Assembly: GCA_964369625.1 (NCBI GenBank)
Contig: CAYJFC010000011.1
Location: 1 to 41,325, forward strand
Direction of reading: 5' to 3'
Origin: CAKOSP01 sp964369625
GTDB taxonomy: Bacteria; Bacillota_I; Bacilli_A; RF39; UBA660
Length of the DNA stretch: 41,325 nt
Position 1 is the stretch's first letter; each line of letters starts with the position of its first letter. A program made the translations under genes and the position numbers. Positions 8,078 to 16,870 of the stretch are shown here, in pieces. The notes under the pieces were generated by a model. That model made no database searches. It was not told where the DNA came from and was given only the letters and a program-made list of their open reading frames with translations.

Positions 8078-8560
8078 GTAATTTTTCTTTGGAGTTTTCT
8101 TTCTTGTTTTTTTCTTTTTCTTTGTACTTGTTTTTTTCTTAATAGTTGTACTATTTTTTGAATTTGTTTTCTTCTTTTTAATATTTTTAGAAGTATCTGT
8201 TTTTTTGTTTTTAGTTTTTTTACTTTTGATATTATTTTTAATAGGTTTAATTTTAGATATTAAGATAATAATATGTTTTTGTAAGAATTTTACAAATTTT
8301 AAAAGGTATGTATAAATATATTTAAAGAATTTTTTAATTTTATTAATTGCAAATATAAATTTTTCTTTATAATTAAAATTACTGACTTTTTTACTCTTAT
8401 TATTAGCTTGTCTTACTTTAATGTTTTTAACTGATACTGTTTTTTTCTTGTTATCACTTTTTAATAGCCAATAAAAAAGTATTACTAGTAAAGTAAATAA
8501 ATAGCCAGTAATTAAATATATAAAAACATAATCAATTGTATCAAATTCTTTTCCAAACAA
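8063..8560 (-). CDS. Bitopic membrane protein with extreme Lys-rich cytoplasmic tail, 165 aa
   Basis: The start is TTG 8560 with GGTGAG upstream; no ATG lies nearby. An N-terminal membrane helix (residues 12-34, VFIYLITGYLFTLLVILFYW) is followed by a basic region. From about residue 110 to the end it is a histone-H1-like tail of Lys, Thr, Ser and Asn (KKKTSTKKKKKTRKK). Such a tail would face the cytoplasm and could bind nucleic acid or anionic polymers; this is inference. It is convergent with the LCP gene and divergent from the glucosaminidase gene. Because AT-rich DNA can produce chance Lys runs, the coding call rests mainly on the membrane helix, open length and ribosome site. Confidence 0.6.
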   Translation of the reverse strand: MFGKEFDTIDYVFIYLITGYLFTLLVILFYWLLKSDNKKKTVSVKNIKVRQANNKSKKVSNFNYKEKFIFAINKIKKFFKYIYTYLLKFVKFLQKHIIILISKIKPIKNNIKSKKTKNKKTDTSKNIKKKKTNSKNSTTIKKKTSTKKKKKTRKKTPKKNYKKKK

Positions 8561-8666
8561 AGTCTCTCACCAAAAATATTATATTATAAGATAAAAAAAA
8601 AAACTAGTGTTTTATTTACGAAATATTACAAATTTCAACAAATTTAAGGTAAAATTAATAAAAAAA

Positions 8667-8675
8667 TGTTATAAT
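8667..8675 (+). promoter_or_regulatory. Extended -10 promoter TGTTATAAT
   Basis: TGT plus TATAAT ends 23 bases before the ATG at 8699. No convincing -35 is seen. It excludes a start at the in-frame ATG 8684, which would lie at the 5' end of the transcript without a ribosome site. Confidence 0.55.
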
Positions 8676-8698
8676 AATTATATATGATTGGAGGCATA

Positions 8699-10411
8699 AT
8701 GAAAAAAGTAGTATATATGTTAATATTTTTTATATTTTTCTTTGTGTTTGCTTCAAATATTTTTGCTAAAACATACAATGTTAGAATTGTTGATATAACT
8801 GGTTGGGCTGATTTACATAGTGAACCATATGGTTGGAGTTGGTATTCAAATACTTATCATGCGGGTGATATTTTAGAGCTTGTTGATACTTATAAACACA
8901 ATGGAAACTGGTATAAAGTAAAAGATCCTAATACTGGTCAAACAGGATATATTTCAAGTAATTATGCAATTCCCTATGTTAATTATCAAACAGGAACTAA
9001 CAATGCTACAACATCTTGTGAAATAGAAATGCAAAATGCTGGATTTCCTAGTAGTTATTGGCCATATTTATGTTTCATGAAAGAGCAACATTCAAATTGG
9101 CAATTTACTGCAATTAATACAGGTTTAAATTGGAGTAGTGCGGTTCAGGCAGAAAGTTCATGTGGTACAAGTTATATTATTGCTAAAAGTGAAGATCAAA
9201 AAGATAATACATGTTACAATCAATACTCACATACATGGTATCCTGCTAGTAAATTAGCTGTATCATATTATATGGATCCTAGAAATTTTTTGGGAGAAAA
9301 TTTTATTTTTCAATTTGAATATTTAAGATACGATAATGCATTAGCTAATCAATATTCAACAGTCGTATCATCAATTTTATCAGGAGCAGCATTTTATAAT
9401 TATCATACTAGCATTGGTACTAATTTTGCAGCAGATTTAAATACTGCAGGTAAAAATACAAATGTTAGTCCTACTTTCTTAGCAGCCAGAATTATTCAAG
9501 AACTAGGATCGGGAGATTCATTATACAATCTTTATAGTGGACATTATCCAGGTTATGAAGGATATTATAATTTTTATAATTATGGAGTATCAGATAGCTG
9601 CGCTACAACTAGTGGAACAACTGCATGTGGACTTGAATCTGCTAAAAAATATGGATGGCATGGTTTAATAGCGGCCTTAGAAGGTGGAGCAAGATTTATA
9701 TCTGATTCATATATAGCTGTTGGTCAGTACACAACATATTTACAAAAATTCAATGTTAAACCAGATAATCCAAATTCACTATATGTTCACCAATATATGA
9801 CAAATATTCAAGCTCCAATGAGTGAGGCTAAAACAATTTATGCTGATTTGAGAGACACTAATTTTTTAAATAATACATATTCATTTCATATACCTGTATA
9901 TAATAATATGGATACAATAATAGATAATACTGGTTCAGGAGCAACAGGAGAAGATCCTGATAATGAACCATCAACATTACCAGTTAGTACAATAGTAACT
10001 AATAGCGGATATCAATACACTTCAACAACTTTATCAAAAGTTAATATAGGTTCGAGTATAAATGATCTTATTGGATCTTTAGAAGGTAGTGCAGGTCATG
10101 GTAATGTTAGGGTTACTGATAAAAATGACAATATAATAACTGATGGAACTATAAAAACTGGTGATAAAGTTACAATAGTAACAGAAGGTAAAACAGAAAT
10201 ACTTGAAATAGTAGTTTATGGTGATACATCCGGAGATGGTAAGGTATCTATAATCGATTTATTACAAGTGCAAAAACAAATATTAGGTACATATAATTTA
10301 AATGGAGTGTATAACTCTGCTGGAGATACATCTAAAGATGGAAAAATCACAATAGTTGATTTACTACAAGTACAAAAACAAATATTAGGTACATACAATA
10401 TTATTCAATAA
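8699..10411 (+). CDS. Secreted endo-beta-N-acetylglucosaminidase with SH3 and dockerin domains, 570 aa
   Basis: It has a signal peptide (1-23, ending ASNIFA), an SH3b-like domain (about 24-95, with WADLHSEP and GYISSNYA) and a GH73-type glucosaminidase region (about 105-385). The latter contains YYMDPRNFLGENFIFQFE, ARIIQELGSG with the likely catalytic Glu near 268, and HYPGYEGYYNFYNYG. The C-terminus (about 500-570) has two calcium-binding dockerin repeats, GDTSGDGKVSIIDLLQVQKQ and GDTSKDGKITIVDLLQVQKQ, as in type I dockerins. It would cleave glycan strands of peptidoglycan at the surface. The start at 8699 has GGAGG upstream. The next gene, 11 bases downstream, encodes a cohesin-like protein, the classic partner of a dockerin, so this hydrolase is probably held on the cell by that protein. 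Confidence 0.9.
   Translation: MKKVVYMLIFFIFFFVFASNIFAKTYNVRIVDITGWADLHSEPYGWSWYSNTYHAGDILELVDTYKHNGNWYKVKDPNTGQTGYISSNYAIPYVNYQTGTNNATTSCEIEMQNAGFPSSYWPYLCFMKEQHSNWQFTAINTGLNWSSAVQAESSCGTSYIIAKSEDQKDNTCYNQYSHTWYPASKLAVSYYMDPRNFLGENFIFQFEYLRYDNALANQYSTVVSSILSGAAFYNYHTSIGTNFAADLNTAGKNTNVSPTFLAARIIQELGSGDSLYNLYSGHYPGYEGYYNFYNYGVSDSCATTSGTTACGLESAKKYGWHGLIAALEGGARFISDSYIAVGQYTTYLQKFNVKPDNPNSLYVHQYMTNIQAPMSEAKTIYADLRDTNFLNNTYSFHIPVYNNMDTIIDNTGSGATGEDPDNEPSTLPVSTIVTNSGYQYTSTTLSKVNIGSSINDLIGSLEGSAGHGNVRVTDKNDNIITDGTIKTGDKVTIVTEGKTEILEIVVYGDTSGDGKVSIIDLLQVQKQILGTYNLNGVYNSAGDTSKDGKITIVDLLQVQKQILGTYNIIQ
10220..10399 (+). repeat. Direct repeat encoding the two dockerin segments
   Basis: Two 78-base copies (10220-10297 and 10322-10399) lie 102 bases apart and encode the two Ca-binding dockerin repeats. 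The closest identity is in the second half of each copy (AAAAACAAATATTAGGTACA in both). Confidence 0.85.
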
Positions 10412-10422
10412 AAAGGAGTAAA

Positions 10423-11793
10423 ATGAAAAAAATAAAACATATAATACTAGCGCTTGTGTTAGTAGCTATAATGCCGTTTAAAGTTGAAGCGGCCTCAGGA
10501 AATATTAGTGTTACAACTAATGCATCTACTGTTGTATTAGGTAATACAGTAACAGTAACAGTAAAATTATCAAGTTCAGATCCATTAGGGGCATGGAATT
10601 TTATATTAGATTATGATTCAACTTACTTAGAAATGACTAGCAGTCCATCTGATTCAAATGGTGCGCAAATAGTTGGGTATTCTTCAGTAGATAAAAGTAA
10701 AAGTTATACTTTTAAATTTAAAACAAAGAAAAGTGGTTCAACTAGATTAGCAATAAATAGTTATGAGGTTATCGATAACAATGAAAATGCCATGCAAATT
10801 TCTACATCTTCAAAAACAATAACTATAAAAACACAAGCTGAAATAGAAGCAGGTTATTCAAAAGATAATAATTTAAAATGGCTAGGTGTTGAAAATTATG
10901 AAATATCACCAGCTTTTGATGCAAATGTTTTAGAGTATACAGTAGATGTTCCAGAAGGAACTAATGAAATAGTAGTAAATGCAGAAAAAAGTAATGGTTA
11001 TGCTTCTGTCGAAGGTGCTGGAACGTTAGCGGTAACACCGGGAATTAATAAATTTGATATCTTAGTAAGAGCACAGAATGGATCAGAAAAAGTATACAAA
11101 TTAACAGTTAATGTAATAGATCAAAATCCTATTAATGAGCAAGTTAATGGAACGGACTATACAGTAGTAAAATTAAAAGAGCAATTAGAGATACCTAATT
11201 ACTATACTGAAACAACAGTTAAAATGGGTGAATTTGATATACCTGCATTTTATAATGAAAATACTGGATATACTTTAATAGGTTTAAAGGATTTAGAAGG
11301 TAATGTACATCTACATATATATGATGAATCTACTCAGTCTTATACACTATATAATGAAATAAAATTTCAAGGGTTAACAATAATGCCACTTGATCTAAAA
11401 GAAAAATTAGAAGGGTATGAAGAATATACTGAGAGTTTATTAGATACTGAAATTAAAGTTTTGAAATACAATAAGGATTCAAAATTTTATGTATTATATG
11501 GCGTTAACATATTAACGGGGGAAGAAGGATTTTATAAATATGATTCAGTAAATGAATCACTTATAGCATATGATGATGAAATGGTTCAAACCTTTAATGA
11601 AGAAAAACAATTATATATGTATATTATATTGGGATTCTCTGGTGTAATAGTATTACTTTTAATAATAATAATTATTATTTTGGCTAAGGGAAGAAAAAAA
11701 AGAGTTGTTAAAAATAATCAAAGTAGTATAATAGAAAAAGAAGTTGTTAAAAATAAAAAAGAAAAAGTAAAAGAAAAAACAACTAGAGATTAA
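10423..11793 (+). CDS. Membrane-anchored cohesin-like surface protein, 456 aa
   Basis: The signal peptide (1-23, ending KVEAAS) is followed by a cohesin-like beta sandwich (about 25-143), with SVTTNASTVVLGNTVTVTV and GAWNFILDYDSTYLEM typical of type I cohesin starts. Next is a cadherin-like/Ig-type module (about 155-232, YEISPAFDANVLEYTVDVP), a beta-rich region of unknown type (about 240-390), a C-terminal membrane helix (about 398-424) and a basic cytoplasmic tail. The topology places the cohesin outside. It follows the dockerin-carrying hydrolase by 11 bases in the same operon, with AAGGAG before its ATG. The pairing is inferred from known cohesin-dockerin biology and adjacency. Confidence 0.85.
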   Translation: MKKIKHIILALVLVAIMPFKVEAASGNISVTTNASTVVLGNTVTVTVKLSSSDPLGAWNFILDYDSTYLEMTSSPSDSNGAQIVGYSSVDKSKSYTFKFKTKKSGSTRLAINSYEVIDNNENAMQISTSSKTITIKTQAEIEAGYSKDNNLKWLGVENYEISPAFDANVLEYTVDVPEGTNEIVVNAEKSNGYASVEGAGTLAVTPGINKFDILVRAQNGSEKVYKLTVNVIDQNPINEQVNGTDYTVVKLKEQLEIPNYYTETTVKMGEFDIPAFYNENTGYTLIGLKDLEGNVHLHIYDESTQSYTLYNEIKFQGLTIMPLDLKEKLEGYEEYTESLLDTEIKVLKYNKDSKFYVLYGVNILTGEEGFYKYDSVNESLIAYDDEMVQTFNEEKQLYMYIILGFSGVIVLLLIIIIIILAKGRKKRVVKNNQSSIIEKEVVKNKKEKVKEKTTRD

Positions 11794-11804
11794 GGAGAAA
11801 ATAA

Positions 11805-12812
11805 ATGAAAATATTTGTAACAGGAGCAGCAGGATATATTGGTAGTCATACATGTGTAGAGCTTTTAGAAAATAATCATGAAGTTATTGGTTTAGATAAC
11901 TTTAGTAACAGTAAAAAAGAAGTGCTTGAAAAAGTAAAAACTATTACTGGAAAAGAAATTAAATTTTATGAAGGTAATATGTTGGATGAAATATTACTTG
12001 ATAAAATATTTACTGAAAATGATATTGATATGGTAATAGATTTTGCAGCATATAAATCTGTTGGAGATAGCGTTGATAAACCTATTGAATACTATATAAA
12101 TAATGTAAGCAGTGTTCTAACACTTATTGCTGTTATGAAAAAACATAATGTTAAGTCATTAGTATTTAGTAGTAGCGCAACTGTTTATGGAGATGCCAAA
12201 GTTATGCCTATTACTGAAAAAACTAATATTGGTGGAACTACCAATCCATATGGAACTAGTAAACTTTTTGTAGAAAAAATACTTGAAGATTTATACGAAT
12301 CAGACAAAAATTTTAATATATGTGTTCTTAGATATTTTAATCCAGTAGGAGCTCATAAATCAGGTTTAATAGGAGAAGAACCTAATGGAGTTCCTGCTAA
12401 TCTAATGCCATACATTGCTAAAGTAGCAACGGGTGAACTAGAATGTTTAAGTGTCTTTGGAGATGATTATGATACAGTTGATGGCACTGGAGTAAGAGAT
12501 TATATTCATGTTGTAGATTTAGCTAAAGCGCATGTTTTAGCTTCGCATAAACTTGACAAAGAGAAAAAAGGTTACTATGTATATAACTTAGGAACTGGAA
12601 TAGGTTATAGCGTGCTTCAAATGATAAATGCTTTTGAGAAAGCTAATAACTTAGAAGTTAATTATAAAATATCACCTAGAAGAGCAGGAGATATAGCGGT
12701 TTGTTATTCAGATGTTAGTAAAGCGAAAGAAGAATTAGGATTTACATGTATATATACACTTGAAGACATGTGTAAAGATTCTTTCGAATTTACTAAAAAC
12801 AGTAAAAAGTAA
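11805..12812 (+). CDS. galE: UDP-glucose 4-epimerase
   Basis: This is an extended short-chain dehydrogenase that interconverts UDP-Glc and UDP-Gal, and in many Gram-positives UDP-GlcNAc and UDP-GalNAc. At 335 aa it has the standard GalE length. The NAD-binding GAAGYIGSH is at 7-15; FSSSATVYG and YGTSK (Tyr149, Lys153) form the catalytic triad. LRYFNPVGAH and VRDYIHVVDLA are GalE signatures. AAGGAG lies before the ATG, 11 bases after the cohesin gene, and a terminator follows. It probably supplies nucleotide sugars to the polysaccharide operon downstream. Confidence 0.96.
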   Translation: MKIFVTGAAGYIGSHTCVELLENNHEVIGLDNFSNSKKEVLEKVKTITGKEIKFYEGNMLDEILLDKIFTENDIDMVIDFAAYKSVGDSVDKPIEYYINNVSSVLTLIAVMKKHNVKSLVFSSSATVYGDAKVMPITEKTNIGGTTNPYGTSKLFVEKILEDLYESDKNFNICVLRYFNPVGAHKSGLIGEEPNGVPANLMPYIAKVATGELECLSVFGDDYDTVDGTGVRDYIHVVDLAKAHVLASHKLDKEKKGYYVYNLGTGIGYSVLQMINAFEKANNLEVNYKISPRRAGDIAVCYSDVSKAKEELGFTCIYTLEDMCKDSFEFTKNSKK

Positions 12813-12839
12813 ATAATAATTATTATTTCTTTTTTTTTT
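12811..12839 (+). terminator. AT-only terminator after galE
   Basis: An 18-base perfect palindrome (AAATAATAATTATTATTT, 12811-12828) is followed by C and a run of ten T. The stem is weak but the U-tract is long. Confidence 0.6.
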
Positions 12840-12852
12840 ATGTAAAATAGGT

Positions 12853-12858
12853 TATAAT
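12853..12858 (+). promoter_or_regulatory. Probable -10 of the tagO gene
   Basis: TATAAT lies 16 bases before ATG 12875. The 17-base-spaced -35 position is occupied only by a T-run, so the promoter is weakly supported. Confidence 0.4.
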
Positions 12859-12874
12859 TTATTTAGGTGATGTA

Positions 12875-13921
12875 ATGGAACATTTAATTGACAGTGAATC
12901 TATATTCATGATATTAATAATAACTTTTTTTACAAGTTTTTTACTTATATTTGCTATAAAAAAATTAGCAGTACATGTTAATGCACTTGATATTCCAAAT
13001 GAAAGAAAAGTGCATACTAAACCAATGCCGAGAATGGGCGGACTTGCTATATTTGGAGCCTTTTTATTAGGTTATGTATTATTTGGGGAAGTTTCTACTG
13101 AAATGATATCTATTTTAACTGGAGCCTTTTTATTAATTTTAATAGGTAGTTTTGATGATATAAAGCCAATTGATGCTAAATATAAATTATTATTTCAAAT
13201 TATAGCTGCCTCTTTAGTAGTATTTTATGGAAACATATATTTTGATGAAATAAGTATTTTAGGGATACACTGGATACCTCCGCAACTAGTATGCCAATTA
13301 TTTTCTGTAGTGTTTGTACTCGCAATAACAAATGCAATGAATTTAATAGATGGTCTTGATGGTCTTGCTAGTGGAATAAGTTCAATATACTTTATAACTA
13401 TAGGTATTATTGCATTTATATTAAATCAAACTAATGGTTTAGATGTAACCTTAGCATTTATTATGTTGGGTTCAACACTTGGATTTTTAGTTCATAATTT
13501 TCCACCAGCAAAAATATTTATGGGAGATTCAGGAAGTTTATTTTTAGGATTTATGATATCTGTTATATCATTATTAGGTTTTAAAGCTACGACCATAACT
13601 ACATTAGTAGTTCCTCTATTAATACTGGCTATTCCAATATTTGATACAACATTTGCTATTTTAAGAAGAATTATTAATAAAAAAGGCTTAGCTAATGCTG
13701 ATAAAGAGCATTTTCATCATCAACTACTAAAAATGAAATTTTCAAACAAAGCAAGTATAATTATAATTTATATAATTAATATATTATTTGCTAGTGTATC
13801 AATATTTTATATTTTAGGAGATAGTGAAATTGCTATTATTATATATGTACTATTAATGATATTATTATTATTTTTAGTACTTAGAACAGATATCTTGTTT
13901 GCACATAAAAAGAAAAAGTAA
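12875..13921 (+). CDS. tagO: TagO/WecA-type undecaprenyl-phosphate GlcNAc-1-phosphate transferase
   Basis: This is an integral membrane enzyme that starts wall glycopolymer synthesis by moving GlcNAc-1-P from UDP-GlcNAc to undecaprenyl phosphate. At 348 aa, with about ten or eleven membrane helices, it matches the family. Cytoplasmic-loop motifs are present: PNERKVHTKPMPRMGG, the Asp pair in GSFDDIKPID, NLIDGLDGLASG, FMGDSGSLFLGF and the His-rich EHFHHQLLK. It sits between terminators, so it is probably its own unit, immediately before the polysaccharide operon it would feed. The ribosome site is AGGTGA, five bases before the ATG. MraY is excluded by length and by the UDP-HexNAc-type His loop. 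Confidence 0.92.
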   Translation: MEHLIDSESIFMILIITFFTSFLLIFAIKKLAVHVNALDIPNERKVHTKPMPRMGGLAIFGAFLLGYVLFGEVSTEMISILTGAFLLILIGSFDDIKPIDAKYKLLFQIIAASLVVFYGNIYFDEISILGIHWIPPQLVCQLFSVVFVLAITNAMNLIDGLDGLASGISSIYFITIGIIAFILNQTNGLDVTLAFIMLGSTLGFLVHNFPPAKIFMGDSGSLFLGFMISVISLLGFKATTITTLVVPLLILAIPIFDTTFAILRRIINKKGLANADKEHFHHQLLKMKFSNKASIIIIYIINILFASVSIFYILGDSEIAIIIYVLLMILLLFLVLRTDILFAHKKKK

Positions 13922-13936
13922 CTTTTTCTTTTTTTG
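13907..13936 (+). terminator. Terminator after tagO
   Basis: AAGAAAAAG (13910-13918) pairs with CTTTTTCTT (13922-13930) across a 3-base loop that includes part of the stop codon, followed by more T. Confidence 0.6.
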
Positions 13937-13938
13937 TT

Positions 13939-13967
13939 TTTGTATTTTTAAAGTATTATGTTATAAT
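13939..13967 (+). promoter_or_regulatory. Promoter of the main polysaccharide operon
   Basis: TTTGTA (13939-13944), a 17-base spacer and TATAAT (13962-13967), with TGT before it (extended -10). The next terminator is at 24236, so this may drive about 10 kb. Confidence 0.6.
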
Positions 13968-13984
13968 TTTACTAGGAGATAAAC

Positions 13985-15184
13985 ATGAAAAGAATAACTT
14001 TTATTGCTTTACATTTAGGTTTTGGTGGAATAGAAAAATCAATTGCTAACGTTGCAAATATGTTATGTAATGATTATGAAATTAAAGTTATAAGTATATA
14101 TAAACTTTATGATAAGCCTGTTTTTGAATTTGATAAAAAAATAAAAATTGAATATTTAATTGATACTGATTTGCCAATAAAATTAAATAAATATAGAAAA
14201 ATTGTTTCAGAATTAAATATATTAGGTTTTTTTAAAAATATTTGGATTGAATATATATCTAAATTTAAATTTATTTCTTTGTTTAAAGACTTTATTAAAG
14301 GCTCATATATAATGAAAATATCAAGAAAAAATAAACTTAAAGAATATTTACAAAATGATACATCTGATATATATTTTACTACTCATCCGTTTATGAATAA
14401 AATATTAAATGAAAATACAGATAGTTATAAAGTGGCTTGGGAGCATAATCATCACAATGGAAATAAAAAATATATTAAAAGATTTAGAAAATCCACTAAA
14501 TATGTTAATGACGTGATAGTTGTTAGCAAAAGTTTATCTGACTTTTATAAAAAAGATTTTGCAAAAAATAATATTCAAACCAAAGTACATTATATAACTA
14601 ATTTTATTGATGAAACTCCAGCAAAATTAAGTAAACTAGATACCGATAATTTATTATATGTTGGCAGACTATCACCAGAAAAGGGTGTTCTTGATTTAAT
14701 TGATGTTATAAAACTTGCTATAAAGAAAAATCCGAATTTATTACTTAATATAGTAGGTGATGGGGACCAATATGATTTAATTAAAAATAAAATTATTGAA
14801 AACAATTTACATAAAAATATTAAATTATGTGGTTTTTTGCATAAAGATAAAATAAATGAAATACTTGAAAAGACATCAATATTTCTTCTAGCTAGTCATA
14901 CGGAAAGTTTTGGAATTGTTCTTCTTGAAGCTATGCAATTTGGAGTTCCTTGTATAAGTTTTTCAACAGCGGAAGGCGCAAATGATTTAATTGAAAACAA
15001 TGTTAATGGATATATTATAAAAAATAGAAGTAATAAAGCTATGGCTAATAAAATTGATGAATTATTATGTAATAGAGATAAATTAAAAGATATGGGTAAG
15101 AAAGCATTTAATAGTACTAAAAATTATACTATAAGTAAAAATAAATTAGAGTGGGAACGCTTTATGAAAAAAATAAAAAGGTAG
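13985..15184 (+). CDS. Family 4 glycosyltransferase, 399 aa
   Basis: This is a retaining GT-B transferase that uses a nucleotide sugar for cell-surface polysaccharide. The N-terminal lobe has GFGGIEKSIANVANML near residue 12, the typical acceptor-domain start of GT4. The C-terminal lobe has LLYVGRLSPEKGVLDLI (about 222-238), NIVGDGDQYD and LLASHTESFGIVLLEAMQFG with the E-x7-E motif. The protein is cytosolic. AGGAGA lies before ATG 13985. It is the first gene of the operon; the next gene starts four bases after its stop. Sugar specificity cannot be read. Confidence 0.88.
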   Translation: MKRITFIALHLGFGGIEKSIANVANMLCNDYEIKVISIYKLYDKPVFEFDKKIKIEYLIDTDLPIKLNKYRKIVSELNILGFFKNIWIEYISKFKFISLFKDFIKGSYIMKISRKNKLKEYLQNDTSDIYFTTHPFMNKILNENTDSYKVAWEHNHHNGNKKYIKRFRKSTKYVNDVIVVSKSLSDFYKKDFAKNNIQTKVHYITNFIDETPAKLSKLDTDNLLYVGRLSPEKGVLDLIDVIKLAIKKNPNLLLNIVGDGDQYDLIKNKIIENNLHKNIKLCGFLHKDKINEILEKTSIFLLASHTESFGIVLLEAMQFGVPCISFSTAEGANDLIENNVNGYIIKNRSNKAMANKIDELLCNRDKLKDMGKKAFNSTKNYTISKNKLEWERFMKKIKR

Positions 15185-15187
15185 TAT

Positions 15188-16870
15188 ATGAATAAGTTTA
15201 TTGAAAAAAATTATAAAACTATATTCTTAGTATTACTATATTTACAACCGTTTATAGATTTATTAACTGGTTTATTTATTAATATATTAGATATAAGTAT
15301 AACCATTGGAATAGTAATGCGCAGTATTTTTATCTTATATATAGTATATACTTCTATATTTATTTTTAAAGAAGACTTAAAGAAAAAATTAATATATTTA
15401 TCAGTTTGTGCTTTATACTCAATAATTTTTATAATTATGTTATTAATAAATAAAGACAGTAGTGTGTTATTTTATGAAGTTAGTTTTTTAATAAAATATT
15501 TATATTTACCTGTTATGCTAATATGTACGCATAAAATGCATATAAATACAAGACACTTAATAAATGTTTTTATTATATATATTATATTAATATTATTGCC
15601 TGATGTCTTTAATATCAATATAAATGCATATACACAAGGTAAAATAGGTGACATAGGTTTATTTTATTCTGCTAATGAAATAAGTGCTATACTGTCTATC
15701 ATATTACCATTTTTAATATATTATACATTTACTAAAGGTATGATATATAAATTATTATTACTTTTAGTTATACCACTTTTTTTTATAGGATCAAAATCAG
15801 TTATACTTGCATTATTATTATGTTTAGTTATAATATTATTTGTATATTTTTATAAATTAAATTTAAAGAAAAAAATAATAGTATTTATTATAAGTATTAT
15901 TATAACAATTATGGGAGCACTATTAATTCCAACAACATCGTTTTATAAAAATCTTGTGCTACATTTAGAATTTAGTGATGTTAATAATATTGCTGACTTA
16001 ACAACTTATGATGGTATAAATAATATTATATTTTCTCAAAGGTTAACTTTTTTAGAAAATACATATAACAATTATAAAAGTGCAACTGTGCAAGAAAAAA
16101 TATTTGGAATGGGCTATATTGAAAATTATGGCATGATAAATGAATCAACTAAACAAATTGAAATGGATATTTTTGATATATATTTTAGATTAGGTATAAT
16201 AGGTTTTTTAATTTGTTTATACCCATTAATTGATATTTTAAGAAAAGTTAAAAAAGTAAATTTAAAATACATATTGTCTTTATTTATAATATTAGTATTA
16301 TCCACTATTGTTGGACATACAATAGTTGCTCCATCGGTGGCAATATTTATAGTAATAGTATTTAATAATTTAATCACGAAAGAAGATGATTTAATGAGGA
16401 AGAAAAAAATTTTATTTATAGCTAGTGCAGGAGGACATTTAAACGAACTAATGCAGTTAAAGCCTATGTTTAGTAATTATGATTATCATTTAATTACTGA
16501 AAATTTAAAAAGTAACTTGTCTTTAAAAAAAGAATATGGTAAAAAAATTAATTATTTAGTATTTGGTAGTAAAGATCACAAATTAATATATCCTTTTAAG
16601 TTTATATATAATACTATTAAATCTTTAGTGCTATATATAAAAATAAGACCTAACATAATAATTACAACTGGAACACATACTGCAGTGCCTATGTGTTATA
16701 TAGGTAAAATGTTTCAATCTAAAATAATATTTATTGAAACATTTGCAAATCAAAGTACTAAAACATTATCAGGAAAAATGATTTACCCTATAGCAAATTT
16801 ATTTGTTGTTCAGTGGGAAGAAATGCTTAAATTATATCCAAAAGCAGTTTATGGGGGGTGGATTTACTAA
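15188..16870 (+). CDS. Fusion: Wzy-like polymerase/O-antigen ligase plus Alg14/PssD-like domain, 560 aa
   Basis: Residues 1-395 form a multi-span membrane protein (about ten to twelve helices) of the O-antigen ligase/polymerase type, with the larger outside loop near 265-315. From residue 403 the protein becomes an Alg14/PssD-like domain: KKKILFIASAGGHLNELMQL, then IIITTGTHTAVPMCYIG. That domain is normally a separate ~150-170-aa protein with its own short membrane anchor. No stop separates the parts; an internal ATG at 16394 has only a weak AGAAG upstream. The stop overlaps the start of the Alg13-like gene (TAATG). In the Alg13/Alg14 pair, Alg14 recruits Alg13 to the membrane; here the polymerase would provide the anchor. 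A lost stop codon or a sequencing error is an alternative. Confidence 0.82.
   Translation: MNKFIEKNYKTIFLVLLYLQPFIDLLTGLFINILDISITIGIVMRSIFILYIVYTSIFIFKEDLKKKLIYLSVCALYSIIFIIMLLINKDSSVLFYEVSFLIKYLYLPVMLICTHKMHINTRHLINVFIIYIILILLPDVFNININAYTQGKIGDIGLFYSANEISAILSIILPFLIYYTFTKGMIYKLLLLLVIPLFFIGSKSVILALLLCLVIILFVYFYKLNLKKKIIVFIISIIITIMGALLIPTTSFYKNLVLHLEFSDVNNIADLTTYDGINNIIFSQRLTFLENTYNNYKSATVQEKIFGMGYIENYGMINESTKQIEMDIFDIYFRLGIIGFLICLYPLIDILRKVKKVNLKYILSLFIILVLSTIVGHTIVAPSVAIFIVIVFNNLITKEDDLMRKKKILFIASAGGHLNELMQLKPMFSNYDYHLITENLKSNLSLKKEYGKKINYLVFGSKDHKLIYPFKFIYNTIKSLVLYIKIRPNIIITTGTHTAVPMCYIGKMFQSKIIFIETFANQSTKTLSGKMIYPIANLFVVQWEEMLKLYPKAVYGGWIY

Noticed and set aside
11659..11853. Minus-strand ORF rich in Phe, Tyr and Ser
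   Set aside because: It is the antisense of the Lys/Ile-rich tail of the cohesin protein gene and of the galE start, with no ribosome site.
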